Assembly (NCBI GenBank): GCA_002296525.1 | Contig: DBIA01000035.1 | Location: forward strand, 1 to 64,000 | Length of the DNA stretch: 64,000 bases | From: Candidatus Neomicrothrix sp. UBA814 | GTDB taxonomy: Bacteria; Actinomycetota; Acidimicrobiia; Acidimicrobiales; Poriferisodalaceae | Direction of reading: 5' to 3' | Shown here: piece by piece, positions 34,631 to 44,433 of the stretch | Numbering within the stretch: the stretch's first letter is position 1 | Layout: the number at the start of each line of letters is the position of its first letter | Made by a program: the position numbers and the translations under genes | The notes under the pieces: generated by a model | The model's database searches: none | Told to the model about the DNA's origin: nothing | What the model saw: the letters and a program-made list of their open reading frames with translations, nothing else

Positions 34631-35722
34631 ATGGCACTCACTGAACCAGATCACAACCTTGCCTCTCCAGAGCCGTTAGAAGAGTCCCCAACTCAAATCG
34701 ACACAGGGTACGGAACGCCCGGCAATATCTTGGACCCGGGCTTCAATCTGACTTTGCGACCAATGAGGTATCCAGAGTTCTACGACATGTATCGCGACGC
34801 CATCAAGAACACTTGGACGGTAGAAGAGATCGACTTCTCCGATGATGTCGTAGACCTAGATCGCAAGCTGATGCCAGCCGAACGACACCTGATCAATCGA
34901 CTGGTGGCATTCTTCGCAACCGGTGACTCCATTGTCGCTAACAATTTGGTGCTCAATCTCTACCAACACATCAATAGCCCCGAAGCTCGGATGTATCTGA
35001 GTCGCCAACTCTACGAAGAGGCACTGCATGTTCAGTTCTATCTGACTCTGTTGGACAACTACATTCCGGACCACAACGAGCGGGCCGAAGCTTTCGCTGC
35101 CATAGAGAACATTCCATCGATTCGACACAAAGCTGACTTCTGTTTTAAGTGGATGGGCAGTATCGACGAGCTCACGGAACTCCGCACCCAAGAAGATCGT
35201 AAACAGTTCCTTTTGAATCTCATTTGCTTTGCAGCGTGCATAGAAGGCTTATTTTTCTTCGCTGCCTTCGCATACGTGTATTTCCTGAGGAGTAAAGGTT
35301 TACTAAACGGTTTGGCTGCTGGGACCAACTGGGTATTTCGAGATGAGTCCTGTCACATGAACTTCGCTTTTGAGGTCGTCAGAACGATTCGTAAAGAAGA
35401 ACCCGAGTTGTTTGATGAGGACTTATCTATTCGGATCGTTGAGATGATCGAAGAAGCAATTGAAGTCGAGAGTCAATTTGCTGAGGACGTGTTGTCGGGC
35501 GGAGTTGCGGGAATGTCAACCGCCGATACCCGTACCTACTTGGAGTTCGTGGCAGACCAGCGATTGGCTCAACTTGGATTACCCAAACGTTATGGCGCCC
35601 AAAATCCTTTTGACTTCATGGAACTGCAAGACGTGCAAGAGTTGACGAACTTTTTCGAAAGAACCGTTGCGGCTTATCAACACGGCGTCGAGGGTGACGT
35701 TGCGTTTGATGAGGATTTCTAA
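34631..35722 (+). CDS. nrdB: Ribonucleoside-diphosphate reductase, beta subunit (class Ia)
   Basis: Houses the di-iron/tyrosyl radical that starts catalysis in NrdA. Ligands by alignment with E. coli NrdB: Asp in ATGDSIVAN near 98, Glu and His in EEALHVQFY, Glu in CIEGLFF, and Glu and His in RDESCHMNF. The radical Tyr is the Y four residues after the His in ALHVQFY, so it is the tyrosyl (class Ia) type, not a Phe-bearing variant. At 363 residues it is full length. It follows nrdA by 24 nt. Confidence 0.96.
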   Translation: MALTEPDHNLASPEPLEESPTQIDTGYGTPGNILDPGFNLTLRPMRYPEFYDMYRDAIKNTWTVEEIDFSDDVVDLDRKLMPAERHLINRLVAFFATGDSIVANNLVLNLYQHINSPEARMYLSRQLYEEALHVQFYLTLLDNYIPDHNERAEAFAAIENIPSIRHKADFCFKWMGSIDELTELRTQEDRKQFLLNLICFAACIEGLFFFAAFAYVYFLRSKGLLNGLAAGTNWVFRDESCHMNFAFEVVRTIRKEEPELFDEDLSIRIVEMIEEAIEVESQFAEDVLSGGVAGMSTADTRTYLEFVADQRLAQLGLPKRYGAQNPFDFMELQDVQELTNFFERTVAAYQHGVEGDVAFDEDF

Positions 35723-35728
35723 CAAAAC

Positions 35729-35772
35729 AAAGCCGGCTTTACCGACAGTCGGTGTTTAGGCGACAGCGGCTT
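35729..35772 (+). terminator. Inverted repeats between convergent nrdB and meaB
   Basis: AAAGCCGGCTTT (35729-35740) is a 12-base palindrome, followed by ACCGA-CAG-TCGGT (35741-35753), and CGGCTT (35767-35772) can pair back with AAGCCG (35730-35735). These may work as a bidirectional terminator; no strong T-run is present. Confidence 0.4.
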
Positions 35773-35826
35773 CTGCTCACATATACCTAGGTCAAGTCCA
35801 GCCCGCTGAGGTGCAAAGAGCCGACC

Positions 35827-36813
35827 TCAGTTGTCCAAGAAGGCGTCAAGTAGTTGATCCACAGCCGAGACAGGCGTTGTCGAGCCGGCGCGGACCTGAG
35901 CTTCTAACTCTGGAAGCAGGGTTTTCACAGATGGGTGGCTTCTCAATCCATCATTCAACCGATCATCAAGCATTGACCACATCCAACGTACGTTCTGTTG
36001 CTCTCTGCGCCCCTCAAGCTCACCAGCCTGACTCAGAATGCTCCTATGCTCCTCAACCCTGTCCCAGAGGTCGTCGACGCCTGCGCCTGTTAGACCGGCG
36101 CAGGTGAGGACTGGGGGGCTCCAGAGAGGCGACGCTGGCGCCGTCAAGTGCAACGCGATCTCATACTCCCGCGCAGCTGCCTCGGCCGCGTTCACGTTCG
36201 CCCCGTCGGCTTTATTAACCGCAATCATGTCCGCTAGCTCCAATATTCCCTTCTTGATTCCTTGAAGCTCGTCCCCGGCACCTGGCAGCATCAGAACCAA
36301 AAAGAAATCGACCATGTCAGCGACGACGGTTTCGCTCTGGCCTACACCGACTGTTTCCACCAACACGACGTCATACCCAGCTGCCTCACAAATCAGCATC
36401 GTTTCGCGAGTCATGCGGGTTACTCCACCCAGTTCGCCCGAAGTCGGCGAAGGGCGAACAAATGCAGACGGATCGTTGGCCAATGTCGTCATCCGGGTCT
36501 TGTCACCCAAAATTGATCCCCCCGTCCGAGACGAAGTGGGATCTACCGCTAATACAGCTACCCGACGCCCCCGACCCGTCAGCGTGCTGCCCAGCGTTTC
36601 AATAAAAGTGCTTTTCCCGACTCCCGGCACGCCGGTGATTCCGATGCGGTGAGAACCTCCTGTGAAGGGCAGCAACTCCGTCAAGAGATCCTGTGCCATT
36701 TCGCGATGCTCAGCCAAGTTGCTCTCAACCAGCGTTATAGCGCGACCTATCGACGCTCGATCAGCTGAACGCACGCCTTCGACGAGGCTCGCAATAGGAG
36801 GTACTGGATCCAC
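35827..36813 (-). CDS. meaB: Methylmalonyl-CoA mutase-associated GTPase MeaB
   Basis: A G3E-type GTPase that loads and protects the adenosylcobalamin of methylmalonyl-CoA mutase. The P-loop is GVPGVGKSTFIE, with AVDPTSSRTGGSILGDKTRM, VLVETVGVGQSE and the NKADG motif following. At 328 residues it is complete. It lies on the same strand as mutAB but is separated from them by an opposite-strand membrane protein gene. Known as ArgK in E. coli. Confidence 0.94.
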   Translation of the reverse strand: MDPVPPIASLVEGVRSADRASIGRAITLVESNLAEHREMAQDLLTELLPFTGGSHRIGITGVPGVGKSTFIETLGSTLTGRGRRVAVLAVDPTSSRTGGSILGDKTRMTTLANDPSAFVRPSPTSGELGGVTRMTRETMLICEAAGYDVVLVETVGVGQSETVVADMVDFFLVLMLPGAGDELQGIKKGILELADMIAVNKADGANVNAAEAAAREYEIALHLTAPASPLWSPPVLTCAGLTGAGVDDLWDRVEEHRSILSQAGELEGRREQQNVRWMWSMLDDRLNDGLRSHPSVKTLLPELEAQVRAGSTTPVSAVDQLLDAFLDN

Positions 36814-36931
36814 AACTTTGAGGGTACAGGTCCCCGAGACGGTGGATCTCAGATGATTTATCTGTCAATCAATTCTGAATTCGCGCGTTCCTGTTAGTAA
36901 ATTGACGAGGGAGTCGACAAAGTGGGAGCTC

Positions 36932-37483
36932 ATGGGCCTGGCGAAACAGATGTCGCAGCTAAGAGGAAGTCGGCCACATCCAGTAGAAAAGTTTCTTGAA
37001 CCGAATGAACAGGTGAAGTGGATCCTGCCCGCACAAGGCGGACTGCATCCATTCACGATGCTGTTTTTCGCCGTGTTCATTCTGTTAGCGGTCTTAGTGT
37101 TCGATCCCAGCTCATTTCTAATGGGCATGACGATTTCAGTAGTTGTATTTGCCGTAGTAGCCGTGCTGACGACCGCCCGATACAGAGTCATCGCCATCAC
37201 CGCTGATGATGTCGTGCTCTTGAAGGCAAGAGGTTGGCGTCCGGGTAAACCAGTTGACTTCATTAGTCGCACGCCGCGCACTTCAAAATTTGAAGTACGA
37301 GGACAGTTCTGGTCTCAAATCGAAATAGCGGGAGAGAAGCTCTGGGTTCATAAGCGTTTTCAAGCGAAGTTAGACGAGGCGGACTCAACATTGGGCAGAG
37401 GAACTCGCAAGAATGCGTCAAGCGCCGCCTACAGGGCCAACAGAGCTAAAAAGAAAATCAAACACGTTCGTCGGAAACGATAA
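36932..37483 (+). CDS. Membrane protein with PH-like (bPH/YdbT-type) domain
   Basis: A protein of about 183 residues. Residues 25-50 (PNEQVKWILPAQGGLHPF) lead into two hydrophobic stretches (about 43-60 and 62-85: FTMLFFAVFILLAVLVF and MTISVVVFAVVAVLTT), and a beta-rich C-terminal region (RYRVIAITADDVVLLKARGWRPGKP) of the bacterial PH type, ending in a very basic tail. Start ATG 36932 is taken because GGGAG is near; TTG 36902 adds 10 residues. It is divergent from meaB, convergent with mutB, and placed between the two. Function unknown. Confidence 0.65.
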   Translation: MGLAKQMSQLRGSRPHPVEKFLEPNEQVKWILPAQGGLHPFTMLFFAVFILLAVLVFDPSSFLMGMTISVVVFAVVAVLTTARYRVIAITADDVVLLKARGWRPGKPVDFISRTPRTSKFEVRGQFWSQIEIAGEKLWVHKRFQAKLDEADSTLGRGTRKNASSAAYRANRAKKKIKHVRRKR

Positions 37484-37486
37484 GTC

Positions 37487-39664
37487 TTAGCTGAGCAACT
37501 TCTCTAACAGTTCCTTAGCTGCTTCGGCGATAACAGTGCCTGGAGGAAAGATCGCTGTAGCACCTGCCTCCATAAGAGCTTCAAAGTCCTGAGGTGGAAT
37601 GACCCCACCGACAACAATCATGATGTCTTCCCGACCTTCTGCCGCCAGTGCGTCGCGCAGCTCGGGTATAAGTGTCAAGTGGCCTGCGGCAAGCGATGAA
37701 GCACCGACTATGTGCGCATCATTTTCTACCGCCTGACGAGCTGCTTCTGCGGGTGTTGAAAACAGCGGACCTATATCCACGTCGAAACCCAGATCGGCGA
37801 AGGCCGTGGCGATTACTTTTTGGCCTCGATCATGACCGTCCTGGCCCATCTTGGCTATGAGAATGCGGGGACGCCTTCCCTCCTTAACTGAGAATTGCTC
37901 TACCAAGCCTCGCACCGAGTTCACGGGTCCAGTTTCGTCTCCCACTTCGCTGCTGTACACCCCACTGATTGATCGAATTTCCGCTTTGTGTCGACCATAC
38001 GCCATCTCAAGGGCAAGGCTGATTTCTCCAACTGTGGCTTTAGCCCGTCCGGCGTCTATGGCTAACGCTAGGAGGTTTCCATCACCAGTGTCTGCTGATT
38101 TAGTCAAGGCAGCGAGAGCTTTTTCGACCTGCTCAGGATCTCGTTCCGCTTTGAGGCGCTCCAGTTTGGCGATTTGCGCAGCCTTAACTTCAGCATTGTC
38201 GATTCGCAAAACGTCTACAGCTTCTTCATGTTCTGGTCGGTATTTGTTGACACCAACAACAACTTGTCGACCTGAGTCGATCCTTGCCTGAGTTCTTGCA
38301 GCTGCTTCCTCTATCCGCATCTTGGGTATTCCGGCTTCAATGGCCGCTGCCATCCCACCCATTTGTTCGATCTCATCAATGTGCTGCAAGGCGCGGTCGG
38401 CAAGGTCACGGGTAAGCCGTTCAACAAAATAACTGCCCCCCCAAGGGTCTATGACCTTCGTTGTGCCCGACTCTTGTTGAAGGAACAGCTGAGTGTTGCG
38501 GGCTATTCGAGCGCTGAAGTCAGTAGGGAGTGCCAACGCTTCGTCGAAAGCGTTGGTGTGAAGGCTCTGAGTGTGTCCTTGCGTCGCAGCCATAGCTTCG
38601 ACACATGTTCGGACCACGTTGTTGTAGACATCTTGAGCTGTGAGGCTCCAGCCCGATGTTTGGCTGTGTGTGCGTAAAGAGCGCGATTTTGGGTTAGCGG
38701 GTTGAAAGCCCTGGACTAAGTCAGCCCAAATGATTCGCGCAGCCCGAAGCTTCGCTACTTCCATGAAGAAATTCATCCCAATGGCCCAAAAGAAACTCAA
38801 GCGAGGAGCGAAGTCATCAACCTTTAGTCCTGCTTGCTGTCCTGTTCTCAGATACTCCAGGCCGTCTGCCAGGGTGTAAGCCAACTCAAGGTCGGCTGTC
38901 GCTCCCGCCTCTTGCATGTGATAGCCCGATATCGAAATCGAGTTAAACCGTGGCATATGTTGGCTTGTGAATTCGAAAATGTCGCCGATAATCCGCATCG
39001 ACGGTTTCGGCGGATAAATATAAGTATTCCGGACCATGAACTCTTTGAGAATGTCATTCTGAATAGTGCCAGCAAGCTTGTCCGGAGTAACACCTTGTTC
39101 TTCGGCCGCCACAACGTACAGAGCGAGAATTGGAAGGACCGCGCCGTTCATCGTCATGGATACGCTCATTTGGTCGAGAGGTATCCCGTCAAAAAGCGTG
39201 CGCATGTCATAGATGGAATCGATAGCAACGCCCGCCATACCTACGTCACCGCTTACTCGCTCATGATCGCTGTCATAGCCACGATGGGTAGCTAAATCAA
39301 AAGCCACCGACAGGCCCTTTTGGCCAGCAGCCAGATTTCGTCGGTAGAAAGCGTTGGAATCTTCGGCCGTCGAGAACCCGGCGTATTGCCTCACAGTCCA
39401 AGGCTGATTGGTGTACATCGTTGGGTAAGGGCCGCGCAAGAAAGGAGCGAATCCGGGGAAACTTTCCGTGTGCTCCATGTCGCCCTCAAGGTCGGCAGGC
39501 GTATAGAGACACTTAACGTCGATGCCCTCAGGTGTGTTCCAAACGAACGTATCGGCAGAAGCACCCGTTTGTTCCGCAAAGTTCTGCTCCCAGGTAGCCG
39601 CAGAGGGAGCTGGCCCGTCGTGTAGATCCAAGTCGATAGTTGCGAAGTCAGGAATTTGAGTCAC
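37487..39664 (-). CDS. mutB: Methylmalonyl-CoA mutase large subunit
   Basis: Catalyses the interconversion of methylmalonyl-CoA and succinyl-CoA, using adenosylcobalamin. The 725 residues have the TIM-barrel substrate domain (FLRGPYPTMYTNQPWTVRQY, NTYIYPPKPSMRIIGDIFE, SGYHMQEAGA) and the C-terminal cobalamin domain with the DXHXXG lower-ligand motif (DGHDRG near 611). It is co-transcribed after mutA, 9 nt apart. The path links propionyl-CoA, from odd-chain fatty acids or branched amino acids, to the TCA cycle, where korAB also acts. Confidence 0.96.
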   Translation of the reverse strand: MTQIPDFATIDLDLHDGPAPSAATWEQNFAEQTGASADTFVWNTPEGIDVKCLYTPADLEGDMEHTESFPGFAPFLRGPYPTMYTNQPWTVRQYAGFSTAEDSNAFYRRNLAAGQKGLSVAFDLATHRGYDSDHERVSGDVGMAGVAIDSIYDMRTLFDGIPLDQMSVSMTMNGAVLPILALYVVAAEEQGVTPDKLAGTIQNDILKEFMVRNTYIYPPKPSMRIIGDIFEFTSQHMPRFNSISISGYHMQEAGATADLELAYTLADGLEYLRTGQQAGLKVDDFAPRLSFFWAIGMNFFMEVAKLRAARIIWADLVQGFQPANPKSRSLRTHSQTSGWSLTAQDVYNNVVRTCVEAMAATQGHTQSLHTNAFDEALALPTDFSARIARNTQLFLQQESGTTKVIDPWGGSYFVERLTRDLADRALQHIDEIEQMGGMAAAIEAGIPKMRIEEAAARTQARIDSGRQVVVGVNKYRPEHEEAVDVLRIDNAEVKAAQIAKLERLKAERDPEQVEKALAALTKSADTGDGNLLALAIDAGRAKATVGEISLALEMAYGRHKAEIRSISGVYSSEVGDETGPVNSVRGLVEQFSVKEGRRPRILIAKMGQDGHDRGQKVIATAFADLGFDVDIGPLFSTPAEAARQAVENDAHIVGASSLAAGHLTLIPELRDALAAEGREDIMIVVGGVIPPQDFEALMEAGATAIFPPGTVIAEAAKELLEKLLS

Positions 39665-39673
39665 AGTTGAAAT

Positions 39674-41512
39674 TCACCTCGACAGTAACTGATGAATAGG
39701 GGCTAGAGCATCTAGCACGTTGCAACCAAGATAGACATAGTCGTCAATTTCTCCGTCTAGGTTCTCACCCAAATCTGGAGAACCCGCCAAATAAATGTGC
39801 TGAGCGCCAGCAGAACGCAGCTGACGAGCCACTTCGGCACCGAGATCGCTATAGATCTGGTTCGATGAGCAGATACACGCGACTATGCAGCCACTCGCCG
39901 AGAACGCCTCGACGCAGTCGCCAGCACTATCGAAGCCGTCGTTGCCCTCCACCCGAATTCCTCCAGCCTCAAAAAGGCTCTTTGCGAAGGTGGACCGAGC
40001 AGTGTGAGTCGCGACATCGCCAAGATTCGCCAGAAACAACACCGGTTGTCGAGAAGAGAGCCCGGTTGCCTCACGCATTTGTTCAAAGGGAACCGACCAG
40101 CGAAAACTGGGGAGAGGTTCGCATCTGTATTCGCCTTGAGGTGCATTGGTTTGAGGAAAAGGCTCTCGGAGCAGCTCATCCTCATCCAAATCAGGAAATT
40201 CGCTAGTGCCGGTAAGAGGGGTGGAACGGACAGCTAGATGTTGGCGACGCTTTTCGCGGGTATTTGCTATTGAGGCTTGCAATTGGCCAGAAAGCAGCGC
40301 GTTCTCAATACCTCCAAGCCTCTCAACCTCCTGAAAAACCTTCCACGAAGACATAGCCACTTGATCTGTGAGTTCTTCGATGTACCAACTTCCACCGGCC
40401 GGATCGATCACCGAGGACAACTTTGTCTCTTCTTGAAGGATCAACTGAGTGTTGCGAGCGAGTCGTAGGCCTGTTTCGTTAGCTAGACCCGCCACGCTGT
40501 CGAACGGCGCCACTGTAATGGCATCAGCTCCTCCAACCGCAGAGGCGAAACAAGCTGTAGTTGTGCGGAGCATATTGACCCAGGAGTCGGTCTTAGTCAT
40601 CATCGACTGCGAGGTCTCCGCATGAATAAACAATGGAGACAGAGAGGGATCTGCGCCACACGCTTGCAAAATTCGGGCCCAACAAACGCGAGCGGCCCGA
40701 ATTTTTGCGGTCGTCAAAAATTGGTCTGGCCCTGCGGAAAGTGTGAATTCGACTTTGCCCGAAATGCTGTTTATGTCGATACCCGCTTCTGTTAGGGCTC
40801 TTATCCACATAACGCCGGTAGCGAGAACAGTCCCCAGTTCTTGAGAGTCCGACGCACCGGCGTTGGCCCACGACGACCCATCGACTGATATGGGAACGAC
40901 GCAAGGGAATCTCTCACTTAGAGCAGCTGTCATTTCGGCGCATTGATTTATTTCTTGGCTGAGAGGCGCTGCTGAATGGCCCGTTTGCGCTAATCGGCCC
41001 ACGGGGTCCAGGCCGAGGTTGTTGCGCACCGATTCGGACTTGCTCTCGGCATCACTGCAAACCGCTAATAGGGCCTCAGCTTGGGCGATCGAGCTACCTG
41101 AGCTGAGATGTATCGGGGCTAAATCCAAATAAACCCCCTGGAGCACTGCGCGCAGCTCCTCGGCTTTGTCAGGTGCCCCACTCAAAGTTATGGCGGTTGC
41201 ACCGTTTTCAAGATCAGCGAGAATGTGATCGTTAACTCCTGTGCGTGCTGCAAAATGTCTTTGTCGCACCTCCCACCCGAGAAGGTTGCCGGAAGCTCGA
41301 CTTCCCCGAGCGAAGGATGATTCTCCTGGCAGTCCGTCTTCGCGCCTTCTGTTTTCGTTGCGATCTCTCGTGTAGAGAGGAAAACGTTCGATGTCATCGA
41401 ACGTTTTGGTGGTCAGATCTTCCAGATTTTTACCTTTAAGTGCGGACGAAGCTGCAGTCGCCCAAGATTCGTAATCGGAGTCGCCGTCGGCCATGCCAGA
41501 ATCGTATTCCAC
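39674..41512 (-). CDS. mutA: Methylmalonyl-CoA mutase small subunit
   Basis: The partner of MutB in the heterodimeric enzyme. It shares the barrel layout (ALLNETGLRLARNTQLILQEE-type region, FDIERFPLYTRD) but its C-terminal domain has no DXHXXG motif, as expected for the cobalamin-free subunit. At 612 residues it is normal. The start at 41512 (GTG) or ATG 41494 cannot be separated; the latter lacks six residues. It is transcribed first in the mutA-mutB operon and diverges from leuS with 65 nt between starts. Confidence 0.92.
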   Translation of the reverse strand: MEYDSGMADGDSDYESWATAASSALKGKNLEDLTTKTFDDIERFPLYTRDRNENRRREDGLPGESSFARGSRASGNLLGWEVRQRHFAARTGVNDHILADLENGATAITLSGAPDKAEELRAVLQGVYLDLAPIHLSSGSSIAQAEALLAVCSDAESKSESVRNNLGLDPVGRLAQTGHSAAPLSQEINQCAEMTAALSERFPCVVPISVDGSSWANAGASDSQELGTVLATGVMWIRALTEAGIDINSISGKVEFTLSAGPDQFLTTAKIRAARVCWARILQACGADPSLSPLFIHAETSQSMMTKTDSWVNMLRTTTACFASAVGGADAITVAPFDSVAGLANETGLRLARNTQLILQEETKLSSVIDPAGGSWYIEELTDQVAMSSWKVFQEVERLGGIENALLSGQLQASIANTREKRRQHLAVRSTPLTGTSEFPDLDEDELLREPFPQTNAPQGEYRCEPLPSFRWSVPFEQMREATGLSSRQPVLFLANLGDVATHTARSTFAKSLFEAGGIRVEGNDGFDSAGDCVEAFSASGCIVACICSSNQIYSDLGAEVARQLRSAGAQHIYLAGSPDLGENLDGEIDDYVYLGCNVLDALAPIHQLLSR

Positions 41513-41577
41513 TTAGAGGGCAGATAACCAAGTGGACAACAATCCCTTGCCGTTTAATGAGTTACTTGCCTTAGGGC

Positions 41578-44433
41578 GTGGCATCCTTAGACCTCGTGAG
41601 TGCATCTTCTCCCGGCCCCAACAACCAATTAGACGAATCGCGTCCTCTCTTCCGCTATGACGCACAGCTTGCCGAACAAATTGAGACCACCTGGCAGGAG
41701 CGGTGGGAGGCTAATAAGACCTACCAGGTCGCTAATCCCGGGGACTCGACTGAATCGCTTGCAGATAGCGGCGAGACCCCCTCAAAGCTCTTCATTATGG
41801 ATATGTTCCCTTACCCCTCGGGTTCGGGTCTGCATGTCGGTCACCCTCTCGGCTACATAGGCACAGATGTATTCGCCCGATACAAAAGAATGAAGGGCTA
41901 TCACGTCCTGCACACAATGGGCTATGACGCTTTTGGGTTACCGGCGGAGGAGCATGCTCGCCAAACGGGGGAACATCCTCGCGTCAATACAGAAACAAAC
42001 ATCGCCAATATGCAGCGCCAGTTGGACAGGCTTGGCTTAGGGCATGACAAACAGCGATCTATAGCGACTACTGATGTTTCCTTTTACCGCTGGACCCAGT
42101 GGATCTTTCTACAGATTTTTCAAAGCTGGTACGACTCGTCGAGTCGTAAAGCAAGGCCTATCGCTGAGCTAGAACAACTATTTGCCGCCGGAGAACGCGA
42201 AACCAAGAACGGTCAACATTGGTCAGAGATGGGGGAGGTAGAACGGCGACGTGAGCTAGATGAGTGGCGGTTGGCCTATCTGGGAGAAGCGCCGGTGAAT
42301 TGGTGCCCCGCTCTGGGAACCGTGCTTGCTAATGAAGAGGTAACAGCCGATGGTCGTAGCGAGAGAGGAAACCACCCCGTTTTTCGGCGGCCAATGAAGC
42401 AGTGGATGATGAGAATCACAGCCTACGCCGATCGTTTGCTCGAAGATTTAGACACTTTGGATTGGACGGATTCCATCAAGACCATGCAAAGGAATTGGAT
42501 CGGGCGCTCCGAAGGCGCAGAAGTCAGCTTTTCGGCTTCCGGCGGAGAATCCATCAAAGTGTTCACCACCCGACCGGACACCCTTTTTGGCACCACAGCC
42601 ATGGTGCTTGCCCCCGAGCACCCGTTAGTGGACTCCCTCGTCACAGACGATTGGCCGGATGGGACACCCCTGGCGTGGACAGGTGATGCTCCGAGTCCAC
42701 GCGAAGCGGTGGATGCGTATCGCAGATCAGCCGCAGAGTTGTCAGATTTAGAACGACAAGAAAATAAATCAAAAACAGGGGTGTACCTCGGCGCGAACTG
42801 CGTGGTACCGGTCAATGGGAAAGAAGTACCCATCTTTATCGCGGATTATGTCCTGATGGGTTACGGCACCGGAGCAGTAATGAGTGTTCCCGGTCAAGAT
42901 CAACGGGACTGGGACTTCGCAACAGCCTTTGGCATCGATATTGTGCGAACAGTTGAACCCCCCGCCGGTTTTTCGGGCGAGGCCTACGTTGAAGATGGCC
43001 CTGCGATTAACAGTGACTTCCTTAACGGTCTGCATATAGACGAAGCCAAGCGTTCCATCATTGAGTGGCTCGAAGACAATGCACATGGAAGCCGGACAGT
43101 GACCTACAAGTTACGGGACTGGCTCTTTTCGCGGCAGCGTTACTGGGGCGAACCTTTCCCTATCGTTTTCGACGAAACTGGATTGGCGTTAGCAGTTCCC
43201 GAAGACCAACTTCCAGTTGAACTTCCTGAGTTAATGGATTGGGCTCCTCGCGCATTGGATGAAGAGTCCGAACCCGAGCCGCCTCTAGGTCGCGCCGAAG
43301 ACTGGGTGCATGCCGACTATGACCTTGGCGATGGGACTCGCACCTACACAAGAGAACTCAACACCATGCCCCAATGGGCCGGCTCATGTTGGTACTACCT
43401 TCGGTACCTAGACCCTGCAAACGAAGAACACTTTGTCGACTCTGCCGTTGAGCGTTACTGGATGACTAGCGGTGACGGAGGAATCGGCGGTGTTGATCTC
43501 TATGTCGGTGGAGTAGAGCATGCTGTGCTTCATCTCCTCTACTCCCGTTTCTGGCACAAGGTCTTGTATGACCTCGGACACGTCTCCGGTCCCGAACCCT
43601 TCCAAAGGCTTTACAACCAGGGGTACATTCAAGCGGCCGCGTACCAAGATGACCGAGGTATTTACGTCGATGCGGAGAAGGTCACTGAAAACGATGGCGT
43701 CTTCTTGTTTGAAGGACAGCCGGTCTCTAGAAGCTTCGGGAAAATGGGTAAGTCCCTCAAAAATTCGGTCACGCCGGACGATATGTATTCCGCATATGGA
43801 GCAGACACTCTCAGGCTCTATGAAATGTTCATGGGACCGTTGGACCAAGACCGGCCTTGGGAAACAAAGTCGGTAGTTGGTTCGCACCGTCTACTGCAGA
43901 GAGTGTGGCGCAACCTTATTGACGAAAATTCAGGTATGCCGACAGTTGTTGATGTCGTTCCCTCTCAAGAGTTGACCAGACTGACTCATAGAACGATCGC
44001 TGCCGTCGCAGAAGCCATGGAAGGGCTCAGGTTTAATTCCGCTATAGCGCGTATAACCGAACTCAATAATGAATTAACCAAGACTGGTGAGCCGGTTCCG
44101 GCCGAGGTGGCGAAAACTCTTGTCTTGATGCTCGGTCCGTTGGTCCCTCACATAGCGGAAGAACTTTGGGAACGGTTAGGTAACCAAGGGTCAGTAGTAC
44201 ACGAAAGCTTCCCTGAGGCAGACACATCTTTGCTCGTCGACGAGACCGTAGAAATTCCCGTTCAGATCAACGGGAAGGTCAGAAGTCGTGTGACAATGGC
44301 AGCAAATGCGGAAAATGAAACAGTGGAGCAAGCAGCGCTCGCTGACAAGCGCATACAAGAATTGCTGGAAGGCAACGAGATACAGAAAATCATTGTGATT
44401 CCCGGCAAGATGGTAAATATCGTGGCTAGCTAA
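41578..44433 (+). CDS. leuS: Leucyl-tRNA synthetase
   Basis: Charges tRNA-Leu and edits wrong amino acids. The HIGH-like motif is HVGH in PYPSGSGLHVGHPLGY near 86-89, and the KMSKS motif is KMGKS near 722. The editing domain in between contains TTRPDTLFGTTAMVLAPEHP. At 951 residues it is long relative to E. coli LeuS (860), with an inserted segment near 190-230. The GTG start is at 41578. Its end overlaps the thrB end by 8 nt on opposite strands. Confidence 0.96.
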   Translation: MASLDLVSASSPGPNNQLDESRPLFRYDAQLAEQIETTWQERWEANKTYQVANPGDSTESLADSGETPSKLFIMDMFPYPSGSGLHVGHPLGYIGTDVFARYKRMKGYHVLHTMGYDAFGLPAEEHARQTGEHPRVNTETNIANMQRQLDRLGLGHDKQRSIATTDVSFYRWTQWIFLQIFQSWYDSSSRKARPIAELEQLFAAGERETKNGQHWSEMGEVERRRELDEWRLAYLGEAPVNWCPALGTVLANEEVTADGRSERGNHPVFRRPMKQWMMRITAYADRLLEDLDTLDWTDSIKTMQRNWIGRSEGAEVSFSASGGESIKVFTTRPDTLFGTTAMVLAPEHPLVDSLVTDDWPDGTPLAWTGDAPSPREAVDAYRRSAAELSDLERQENKSKTGVYLGANCVVPVNGKEVPIFIADYVLMGYGTGAVMSVPGQDQRDWDFATAFGIDIVRTVEPPAGFSGEAYVEDGPAINSDFLNGLHIDEAKRSIIEWLEDNAHGSRTVTYKLRDWLFSRQRYWGEPFPIVFDETGLALAVPEDQLPVELPELMDWAPRALDEESEPEPPLGRAEDWVHADYDLGDGTRTYTRELNTMPQWAGSCWYYLRYLDPANEEHFVDSAVERYWMTSGDGGIGGVDLYVGGVEHAVLHLLYSRFWHKVLYDLGHVSGPEPFQRLYNQGYIQAAAYQDDRGIYVDAEKVTENDGVFLFEGQPVSRSFGKMGKSLKNSVTPDDMYSAYGADTLRLYEMFMGPLDQDRPWETKSVVGSHRLLQRVWRNLIDENSGMPTVVDVVPSQELTRLTHRTIAAVAEAMEGLRFNSAIARITELNNELTKTGEPVPAEVAKTLVLMLGPLVPHIAEELWERLGNQGSVVHESFPEADTSLLVDETVEIPVQINGKVRSRVTMAANAENETVEQAALADKRIQELLEGNEIQKIIVIPGKMVNIVAS

